Origin: an uncultured Verrucomicrobiales bacterium
GTDB lineage: Bacteria; Verrucomicrobiota; Verrucomicrobiia; Verrucomicrobiales; DEV007
NCBI GenBank assembly: GCA_937893785.1
Contig: CALCSP010000587.1
Location: 1-24,689, forward strand
DNA length: 24,689 nucleotides
Direction of reading: 5' to 3'
The translations under genes were made by a program, and so were the position numbers. This document shows, piece by piece, positions 1-7,378 of the stretch; positions within the stretch are counted from its first letter, which is position 1; each line of letters begins with the position of its first letter. Under the pieces are notes generated by a model. The model worked only from the letters and a program-made list of their open reading frames with translations. It did no database searches and was not told the origin of the DNA.

Positions 1-921
1 AAGCATGAGGGAAGCGAACCTCGTGGAATCTGTCTGGAAGGCCAGATAAACGAGATCATACATGCAACGGATGTATTCCTTTGGATCTTTGTGGGATGCA
101 TCAAGATTAAGACCCTTGGTATCAAGTTGCGGTAACGGCTCGTGTGTCCATTTACTGGTGCGCTCAACACGTTGTTCCAGCGCCCGAATCGATTCAAGAT
201 ACTCCTCGACCTTACCTTGATCTTCCTGGCCAAGGCGAGCTTTAAGACTTCGGCTCTGGTCCATCAACAGGTCGAGAATGCTCGCCTCGCGTTTCAGCCC
301 GGCACGCACTTGCTCGACACCCTTACCGGCGTAGGGATTAAAAAGCCGGCTAAAAATCTCTTGTGGCTTGCTCATGGAGGGAATCGGCCGTCCGGGACCT
401 CGGTGGGAAAGCGTCTTGCTTCGCCCGTAGGAACCGGTTCCACCCTCGGTACCCAGAACCATGGACGCAAAACGCGTCTTGTGTCCATGAACGTTGGCAG
501 CAACCTGATCGATGGAAATACTGTTCGTCTTCTGGCTACCGACCATGTCCGCACCCGTGGCAAAGACATCACCCGAACTGTGCCCGCCCAGAGACCAGCC
601 GCCGGCATGATCCAAACCGCGGTAGTAACTCACGTAGTCTTTGAGCGGCTCAAAGGGTTTGGCGGATTGATTAAAGCTAAGCGGACCAGCATCCCGGCAA
701 GGCCACCAGCTCCAATCGTGGTGCGGCTTGTTAGGGGTTGGAACGCCAGCTGAACCATTGGGCATATAGGCACCGTAAGAAAAATAACTCACAAGCATCC
801 GCTTCGGAATCACCTTGGAAGGCGCCGCCAACCCCATACTATTTAACAGCGGCAGAGCCAAAGCAATACCACCACCCTTTAGCATTTCACGTCGATTCAG
901 ATGCCAGCTTTTCGGTTTCAT
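1..921 (-). CDS. DUF1552 family secreted protein B (3' end beyond the window)
   Basis: The frame is open from an ATG at 921 to the left edge, giving 307 codons without a stop, so the C-terminus is missing. The protein begins with a twin-arginine-like signal (N-R-R-E-M-L-K-G-G at residues 9-17) followed by a hydrophobic stretch A-L-A-L-P-L-L. This is the usual start of DUF1552 proteins (PF07586), exported proteins of unknown function found mostly in Planctomycetota and Verrucomicrobiota. The body has the family's typical layout, with a His/Gly-rich H-S-S-G-D-V-F segment near residue 115 and a charged helical segment around residues 225-255. The start lies 12 bases after the stop of the cytochrome-like protein B gene, so the two are probably cotranscribed. 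Such proteins are typically encoded beside DUF1588/DUF1592 cytochrome-like proteins, as here. Family membership is recognised from sequence; the biochemical role is unknown. Confidence 0.93.
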   Translation of the reverse strand, partial: MKPKSWHLNRREMLKGGGIALALPLLNSMGLAAPSKVIPKRMLVSYFSYGAYMPNGSAGVPTPNKPHHDWSWWPCRDAGPLSFNQSAKPFEPLKDYVSYYRGLDHAGGWSLGGHSSGDVFATGADMVGSQKTNSISIDQVAANVHGHKTRFASMVLGTEGGTGSYGRSKTLSHRGPGRPIPSMSKPQEIFSRLFNPYAGKGVEQVRAGLKREASILDLLMDQSRSLKARLGQEDQGKVEEYLESIRALEQRVERTSKWTHEPLPQLDTKGLNLDASHKDPKEYIRCMYDLVYLAFQTDSTRFASLML

Positions 922-933
922 AATGATTCGCTT

Positions 934-3447
934 TTAATTATCCTCTGTTCCCTTGAATATATTACTCTGACAGATATTGATAATCATGTCGAGTAATCGA
1001 TAGCCATTCGTGGCGCAATCGGCAAGCAGTGCATCGACCACAAAACGATCGTGCAAGGTAAGTTCGCGGCCAATGCCATAGGTGAGCAAACGTCGCAAAA
1101 TATTTTCAGCAACGTCATTTTTGCGATGCTCGATAAGATACGCTTTCAGCTCAGGCATCCCGTCAACTTCCGGCCCATTTGGAACACGCGCAAAAGCCTC
1201 CACCTTTTCAGTATTGATGGTTTTAAGATAGGCCGCGTAACCGGCAAGATCTCCATGGTTTTGTAAATTGAATCCATCAACGCGCGCCCCTTCCTTTGGC
1301 ACTAGCGGCTGATACCTGCCGACAGCATTGTAATGTTCAAAAGGAATACCCCAAGGATCAAGCCTGGCGTGACAATCATTGCAACTTTCTTTCTGCCGAT
1401 GCTTTGCAAGCAAATCCTTTATAGTAAGTGCTTTTTCAGCAGATTCGCCTGCAGTGTCAGTAAGAGCAGGCACGTCGGCAGGTGGCGGTTTTACCTCATC
1501 ACCAAGAATGGCTTCACGCAACCACACTGCCCTATAAATCGGGTGAGGCGCAGATCCCGTGCCGTTGCCAATCAGCATCGAACCATGCGTGAGTAGCCCC
1601 CCCAACTGGTACTCAGGCTTTAAGGAAACGGCACGGAAGTCATTTCCTTGAACACCTGGCACACCGTAGTGCACCGCCAATGGCTGGTTCAGCCAAGCGA
1701 AATCGGAATCTACCAAGTTTTCTGCCCTAGAATTGCGGCGAATCAACTCAGCCACAAAGCCGGTCGTTTCCTCCAGCATATAATCGCGGATGGTTGGACG
1801 ATAAGGCATCTCCGTGCCCCTGCGTTCGCCGGCTGACACGTAATAAAGAAATCGAGGAAACAGCTGACTATTAATTGGCACTGTCTTCATCTTGGCCAGG
1901 CTCAACCACTGCATGGTAAAGTTGCGCACGAAGTTCTTGGACCGCTCATCTGCAAGCATACGACGCACTTGCTGCTCCAACACTTCGGACTCGTTGAGCT
2001 GGTTTTTCTCGGCCAGTTTGAACAATTCGTCATCTGGCATACTTCCCCAGAGGAAATAAGATAACCGTGAGGCCAACTCATACGAGCGCTCTGTCACCTC
2101 GTCATCCGCCACGGTATGGTAAAGAAATTGAGGTGATATCAGTACCATGGCCAATGTCTCCCGCATGGCGGCCTCCATCGTGCTTAATTCAGCCTGTACC
2201 AACTCGTAGATTTGGACAAAGCTATCCACTTCGACCTTGGAAGCCGGCCTACGAAAAGCTCGCGAAACAAAACGCGCGATAACCTCTCTCACATATGCCT
2301 GAGGTTTCTCCTCGCGCAAAGGCGATTCAAACAGGATGCGCCTGTGATGCCCGGGCGGCCATATGTCAGCGACAGGTGACTCAAATTCCATCCAATTGAT
2401 CACGACACGCGGCATAGTCAGGTTGCGATTGCCGTCATTGAGAGTGCCATCATCATACAAAACCTGTGGCGTGATAACTCGACTATCTGGCTGCTGATTT
2501 CCACGAATGACCCGCCCACGCTCAAGTGGGAAATTTTCAATACGCCCGCGAAACTCGTATACCTTCGGGTCATCAATACCGTTCACTAAATAGGCGCCAC
2601 CCACTGGTTTTACACGCTGAGTAGCGCTGTTGATCTGAATGGTCTGGCCAAGTAACAAACGCAATGGTGCCCCCTTCACTCCCGGCGGCAGAATGGCCGA
2701 TGCCTGCACTCGAATAACGAATTCTCCCGTCTCAGGAAAACTTTTTAATCCCATCCCATGCGCCGGTGAGTGACGGCGGTTGCCCCAAACGCCGACCTCG
2801 TCTCTTCCAATACCCCGATCAAGTCCATACGGCTGCCACTCGCGCCGAACCTTGTGAACCTCGGGTTTAATAGGATCGACGATGGTGCTCGCCATGATCT
2901 TACGGGCATTTTCCAAATACCGGTCCACTTGCTCCGGGCCCAGTAACATAAACTCGGCAGTATTATTAAAGTGGTAAGGCTTTTCCGGATCCTTTGGCAG
3001 GTTATCTTTTAAATCGAGCTGGAACCCGATCAAATCACGAATCGTATTCTCATACTCGAAATTAGTCAGCCGCCGCGCCTGCGGTGCAACCGTTTTGTTT
3101 CTGGCCTTAGTGACCACATTTCGCAACTCTGTATCTATCCATTCCGATACAGCCAGCACTTCCTGCTTGGTTGGACGTACCACTTCCTCTTCAGGTGGCA
3201 TTTCTCCAGTCTTCAGCACATCCAGAATCAACTCCCACTGCTCCAAACTCTGTTCTTCAGCCAAGTTGCCATCAAGTTCATGCAAGGTCACCTTACCCTT
3301 GGCCTTCTTTTGACCGTGGCATTTTACGCAATTGGCTTTGAAAAAAGGCGCTACTATCGAATCAAAGCCTACCGTGCCCTTCGGCACAGCATTGACTGGA
3401 AGCCCTAAGCTGAATAGGGCGATTACCACCACCCACCAAAACGTCAT
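934..3447 (-). CDS. Multi-DUF cytochrome c-like secreted protein B (PSCyt1-DUF1587-DUF1595-DUF1592-DUF1588-DUF1585)
   Basis: This 837-aa protein has an N-terminal hydrophobic signal (residues 3-20). A first heme-binding motif C40-V-K-C43-H44 marks a PSCyt1 cytochrome domain. The DUF1587-like part is at about 125-190 (R-R-L-T-N-F-E-Y-E-N-T-I), DUF1595 near 383-442, DUF1592 near 445-570, DUF1588 near 575-700 and DUF1585 near 765-830. A second heme motif, C689-N-D-C692-H693, is followed by L-D-P-W-G, the usual end of DUF1588. Length and order match the planctomycete/verrucomicrobial family. The two CxxCH motifs make covalent heme attachment and a periplasmic redox role likely, but no substrate is established. 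The ATG overlaps the stop of the preceding DUF1552 gene by four bases (ATGA), so translation is probably coupled. It forms the second cytochrome/DUF1552 pair with the gene ending at the left edge. Confidence 0.95.
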   Translation of the reverse strand: MTFWWVVVIALFSLGLPVNAVPKGTVGFDSIVAPFFKANCVKCHGQKKAKGKVTLHELDGNLAEEQSLEQWELILDVLKTGEMPPEEEVVRPTKQEVLAVSEWIDTELRNVVTKARNKTVAPQARRLTNFEYENTIRDLIGFQLDLKDNLPKDPEKPYHFNNTAEFMLLGPEQVDRYLENARKIMASTIVDPIKPEVHKVRREWQPYGLDRGIGRDEVGVWGNRRHSPAHGMGLKSFPETGEFVIRVQASAILPPGVKGAPLRLLLGQTIQINSATQRVKPVGGAYLVNGIDDPKVYEFRGRIENFPLERGRVIRGNQQPDSRVITPQVLYDDGTLNDGNRNLTMPRVVINWMEFESPVADIWPPGHHRRILFESPLREEKPQAYVREVIARFVSRAFRRPASKVEVDSFVQIYELVQAELSTMEAAMRETLAMVLISPQFLYHTVADDEVTERSYELASRLSYFLWGSMPDDELFKLAEKNQLNESEVLEQQVRRMLADERSKNFVRNFTMQWLSLAKMKTVPINSQLFPRFLYYVSAGERRGTEMPYRPTIRDYMLEETTGFVAELIRRNSRAENLVDSDFAWLNQPLAVHYGVPGVQGNDFRAVSLKPEYQLGGLLTHGSMLIGNGTGSAPHPIYRAVWLREAILGDEVKPPPADVPALTDTAGESAEKALTIKDLLAKHRQKESCNDCHARLDPWGIPFEHYNAVGRYQPLVPKEGARVDGFNLQNHGDLAGYAAYLKTINTEKVEAFARVPNGPEVDGMPELKAYLIEHRKNDVAENILRRLLTYGIGRELTLHDRFVVDALLADCATNGYRLLDMIINICQSNIFKGTEDN

Positions 3448-4847
3448 ACCTTTAAGAAATGCTTAATCGGGCCGGTCTGCCCATGCCCGAACTTATTGAG
3501 GCCCGTATCGAGCGCTCCGTAGTGCTCAATGGGGTTTCCATAGGCATTAAGCAATGTCGTGTAGAAATTGCCAAGGGTGCTATGGCCAATTTGCCCGTAA
3601 TTCGGCAGTCGGATGTAGCGGCGCCGGAGGTCAACGCGTGCGTTGTTACCTGAAAGAATGATAAAAGGATATTCCCAACCATGACTATGGTGTGTCTCGC
3701 CACCATCAGGAAAATAAAAGAGCATTGTATTGTCAAACATTGTTCCTGTTCCCTCGGGCACACTCTTGAGTCGCTTCACAATACGATCGACTAATGTCAT
3801 GTGATGCGTGCGCGCGAGTTCACGTATGGTCTCGGCATCAAGGCCACCTATACTCTTGTTGTGACCGACATCGTGCATATTCACCTTCTCACCCTCGATG
3901 CCTGGAATGCCGGTATAGCGGTGACCGAGTTCATCCACAGTAAAGGCAACAACATTGGTAAGGCCAGAAATCAGTGCACCGAGCAACACTTCACTGTGAC
4001 CAATCTGCCGGTTAAAAGTATTGACCGCAGGATCAAGATATTTAGCATCAAGTTGGGGCACGTGCTTACGAATGGTATCCGCCATGGCATCAATCTTCCG
4101 GTTACGCTCACGTATCGTCTCCACGGAGTCCGCATAGTTCTGCACCTTGGCCTTCTCAATTCCGGACAATGAATTAGCAATACCCCCTTCGTTGTTGGAG
4201 ATGAATTCAAGCACCTTGCGATCAAGTTGATACTGAGTGCGCGCCTTTGAATCATTGGAAACAGATTTAAAGAGCTCTTGTAAAGCGACACGAGGTGAAC
4301 CAAAGGCATAATTAGGCTGCTGCGCTCCTCGGGCTGAAAACCCCGTAGCTACACCATCAAGGCTGCCTCTGGCATTGCCTCCGCCGAGCGGGAAGCAGGC
4401 CAATTCGATGTGACCTACTGGTGAAGGAAACAACTTGGCCAACTCGAAATCAACCGTTGCCCACTTGATTGAGCTGAGACGCTCGTTGGCCTTAAAAACA
4501 CCGAGCGACGAGCACCACGAATGGTGCCCAGTTGTGCACATCTTTCCCGAAAGCCCCTGCAAAATGGTTAAATTTTCCCGGTGTGCGGACAGCGGCGCAA
4601 GCCACTTGGGCAAATCGTGCCCATCCAAATCGACATCAAGCGCCTCCTTACGCTTCTCGAGATCCATTGACTTAGCATCAAGACTTGGCGGAACACACAC
4701 TTTTGGCCACAGGCCATTACCACGGTGCATGAAGATGAAGCGTGTCGGCGGCTTGGACAAGGTTGCGGAAAGCTGAGATGGATTCAGCACAGCCAATGCT
4801 CCAGCACTCAATAGTGACTGCTTTAAAAAATCTCGACGGTTGTTCAT
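3444..4847 (-). CDS. DUF1552 family secreted protein A
   Basis: This complete DUF1552 protein has 467 aa. It starts with a twin-arginine motif (N-R-R-D-F-L-K, residues 3-9) and a hydrophobic stretch, indicating Tat export, possibly already folded or with a cofactor. The core includes R-F-I-F-M-H-R-G-N-G near residue 37, a His-rich segment T-G-H-H-S-W near 107, and F-P-D-G-G-E-T-H-H-S-H-G-W near 380. These clustered His and Asp/Glu residues could bind a metal, which is inference. Both ends overlap neighbours by four bases: the ATG lies in the stop of cytochrome-like protein A, and the TGA overlaps the start of cytochrome-like protein B. That fixes it in the middle of a coupled operon. It is a paralogue of the truncated DUF1552 gene at the left edge, but the two differ clearly in sequence. 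Function is unknown. Confidence 0.94.
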   Translation of the reverse strand: MNNRRDFLKQSLLSAGALAVLNPSQLSATLSKPPTRFIFMHRGNGLWPKVCVPPSLDAKSMDLEKRKEALDVDLDGHDLPKWLAPLSAHRENLTILQGLSGKMCTTGHHSWCSSLGVFKANERLSSIKWATVDFELAKLFPSPVGHIELACFPLGGGNARGSLDGVATGFSARGAQQPNYAFGSPRVALQELFKSVSNDSKARTQYQLDRKVLEFISNNEGGIANSLSGIEKAKVQNYADSVETIRERNRKIDAMADTIRKHVPQLDAKYLDPAVNTFNRQIGHSEVLLGALISGLTNVVAFTVDELGHRYTGIPGIEGEKVNMHDVGHNKSIGGLDAETIRELARTHHMTLVDRIVKRLKSVPEGTGTMFDNTMLFYFPDGGETHHSHGWEYPFIILSGNNARVDLRRRYIRLPNYGQIGHSTLGNFYTTLLNAYGNPIEHYGALDTGLNKFGHGQTGPIKHFLKV

Positions 4848-7378
4848 AGTTGCTGCCTAGTTGGTTTACGATACCGGAATGATTCGGATGTTAAAAGGGA
4901 AACAATGACCGATTTAAAACTACCTCCATTTTGAAGATAAGCACGGTCTGCATCAATAAGGGTTTGCGAATCGGAAAGCATTTCGTTGCGACCCATGTAA
5001 AAGCGAAAAGCGTGCCGAATAATACTCTGGCGCACCCGATCGGATTTGGAAAGACGATCGATCAGATCAAAGGGGTCCGTAACATTACCGTCCAAGGCGG
5101 GATCGCCAGTACCCACCAGTTCACCGAGCGTACTGACAAGCTTTGTCTTATAGGTGGTAGCACCGTTCTTCTTCCTGGGACCCGCAAGAATATGTTCCTC
5201 GTGCTCCAACGGTTCTTGAAGGCGGTAGCGGCCAAAATCATCAAATACCTCAAATGGCAACCCTAGCGGATTCATTTGTTGATGACACTTAATACATTCG
5301 GCCTTCAGCGTCACCGCCTCGACTCTTTCCCGAAATGTTTTGTGCGGGTCTTCCGGAACCTGTGCGTCAACGGTGATTGGTATATCAGGAACACGTCCAG
5401 CAAGAAGTTTTTCTCGAATCCAACGCCCACGCTTGATTGGATCGGTATGAAAATTGGAGGAATGAGCGATAAGCCACGCCGGATGAGTCAGTAATCCTTT
5501 GCGGTTCTGAATCGGGAAGGGTTGTGCGACGGGGTAATCCCAAAACTTTACGTCATCCAGACCCTTGTGGTTTTTGTGTTCTACTCCACCGTAACGGAAA
5601 GGGTTTGGTGTCGGCGGGAGGCTGTAAAAAACAGAGTGGTTATAGTGGTATCCATGCGCAAAAGAAGGTGTAGTAAACGGCGTTCGCCCCTTGCCGATTG
5701 TCTCCCCCCAGAAATGCATATAGCGCATGAATTCGCGTTTGGATTTAGCTCCTGAGACACGAACAGTTTTCTTTGTATTTAGATATTCCAGATTCTCCTC
5801 AATTACCTTCTCTGGATTCGCCTTCCAGTCCTTGTCCTTGAAATGGTGATAAACTTCAGTCCATTCCTCAATAACTTTACGACCAGTTTCATTGTCTTTG
5901 TCATGGTAAACAAAAAAATCTTCCGTATTGAGCAGTCGCTGGAAAACCTCCTGATCCTGCTGAAGGTGTCGGTCCACAATACGGTCAGCCTCCTTTACCA
6001 GAAAACCGGGAGTGCCAGCAGTACCTCGAGATGGATTTTGCCAATAACCATCGCTGCGCGGCACATCTTTGAAGATTTTAATAGCGTTAGGGTATCCAAA
6101 AAACTCCCGAAAAAACCGCACCTGTTTCGGATGCACGCTTTCATGTGAGCGCATATTTTTGCCGTTCAGACTGGGATCCACTGGACCCGCAAACCAGGTT
6201 TGATTTGCTAGCAGCCGCGTTACCTCGCGCTGGAAATCCTCCTTCGTGGAAAGCTTGCCAGTTTCAGCCGCCTGCCGGAGAATCTCATCAGGTCCACGAT
6301 CCCCTAGCGCATAGGCAATTGCATTGGCAGCCTCTCGCGGAGCAAGCTTTTTTCTTCCGTATTCGTCAATTGGCCCATCACCAAACTCCATTCGATAAAG
6401 AAATTCGGATTCCAGTAGCACCGTTGTGAGCATCTGCTGCAGCCCCGCGATATTACCCCCTAACTCGATGGAAGAACGCAACAGAGACAAATATTTTTCT
6501 ATCTCCCGGTTTGTTGCTTTTCTTTGAAGGACACAGTCGAACTGATATTCAATCGCTGATATCATCTCTAATTCACTCGGCACCCCATCCTTAAGCACAA
6601 TCACCTCCAGTGCTGGTGGAGTTTCTCTGGGATACCATCGATCTTGGGTATTCAGCGCTGCCAACAACTCAGCCTTTCTGGGTGTCTTGAGTTGCGCTGC
6701 GAAGATCTGTTTCTCAGCAATCCACTTAGCATTACTAAGCATCACTAGTAAATGCCCACCATCAAGAGTGGTTAGATCATAGTCACGCACCCCAGAATGA
6801 TCGGGTAACATAAAGGGGTTAGTAACACCGTGAAACTTCCGTGTTACAAAACTCGACCGCTCGCGACCATCCAGACGGAATACATCCATTACTCGCTGAT
6901 GAAAGATCTGCGGACTTACCAACCAACGACGCGCAGGTGACCACGCCTTGGCGCTCACTCCACCACTAAAAAGCTTATCGTGATCAACATAGTTTCCATA
7001 ACCTGGATAGCGCAGCTTTTCCTCCAGCTTGGAAGCGTTGTGTTTGAGCAACTCATTACGCACCCATTCGCTTAGCAGTTGCTGTTCAGCTTCACTTGGT
7101 TGCTCCTTTTTCTTAGGTGGCATTTCTTTCAAGAACAACTGCTCCTGAACCCGGTTTAATACATCCAGGCGTGCATCCAAATCCATGGCCGCCAGATTAT
7201 CCAGACGCACATCGCCTTTCTGAGAATCTTGCCCATGGCAATCAAAACAATGTGCCTCCATGACAGCACCTACCTTTAAAGAAATCGCAAAGGAATTATT
7301 CGCAACCACCCCACTGTTGCAGACCGCAAACCACATTATGGCTACGGAACAGATTACAAAGGGATTCATTCTTATCAT
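4844..7378 (-). CDS. Multi-DUF cytochrome c-like secreted protein A (PSCyt1 ... DUF1592-DUF1588-DUF1585)
   Basis: This 844-aa relative of the 837-aa protein has a hydrophobic signal (about residues 5-26) and a first heme motif C44-F-D-C47-H48-G. A DUF1587-like region is near 150-225, DUF1595/DUF1592-like regions are near 275-395 (including L-Y-R-M-E-F-G and R-E-A-A-N-A-I-A-Y-A-L), and a DUF1588-like block near 625-700 contains G-L-L-T-H-P-A-W. A second heme motif is C695-I-K-C698-H699, followed by M-N-P-L-G-L-P-F-E. DUF1585 is C-terminal (770-835). The 400-620 segment is more divergent from the usual DUF1592/DUF1588 junction. The role is probably an exported diheme redox protein with unknown substrate. 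Its ATG at 7378 overlaps the upstream esterase stop by four bases; Met4 (7369) is an alternative start. It pairs with the DUF1552 gene directly downstream. Confidence 0.94.
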   Translation of the reverse strand: MIRMNPFVICSVAIMWFAVCNSGVVANNSFAISLKVGAVMEAHCFDCHGQDSQKGDVRLDNLAAMDLDARLDVLNRVQEQLFLKEMPPKKKEQPSEAEQQLLSEWVRNELLKHNASKLEEKLRYPGYGNYVDHDKLFSGGVSAKAWSPARRWLVSPQIFHQRVMDVFRLDGRERSSFVTRKFHGVTNPFMLPDHSGVRDYDLTTLDGGHLLVMLSNAKWIAEKQIFAAQLKTPRKAELLAALNTQDRWYPRETPPALEVIVLKDGVPSELEMISAIEYQFDCVLQRKATNREIEKYLSLLRSSIELGGNIAGLQQMLTTVLLESEFLYRMEFGDGPIDEYGRKKLAPREAANAIAYALGDRGPDEILRQAAETGKLSTKEDFQREVTRLLANQTWFAGPVDPSLNGKNMRSHESVHPKQVRFFREFFGYPNAIKIFKDVPRSDGYWQNPSRGTAGTPGFLVKEADRIVDRHLQQDQEVFQRLLNTEDFFVYHDKDNETGRKVIEEWTEVYHHFKDKDWKANPEKVIEENLEYLNTKKTVRVSGAKSKREFMRYMHFWGETIGKGRTPFTTPSFAHGYHYNHSVFYSLPPTPNPFRYGGVEHKNHKGLDDVKFWDYPVAQPFPIQNRKGLLTHPAWLIAHSSNFHTDPIKRGRWIREKLLAGRVPDIPITVDAQVPEDPHKTFRERVEAVTLKAECIKCHQQMNPLGLPFEVFDDFGRYRLQEPLEHEEHILAGPRKKNGATTYKTKLVSTLGELVGTGDPALDGNVTDPFDLIDRLSKSDRVRQSIIRHAFRFYMGRNEMLSDSQTLIDADRAYLQNGGSFKSVIVSLLTSESFRYRKPTRQQL

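Noticed and set aside
142..753. Plus-strand open frame of 203 codons
   Set aside because: It lies antisense inside the truncated DUF1552 gene, whose minus-strand frame is open throughout and has clear family features and a Tat signal.
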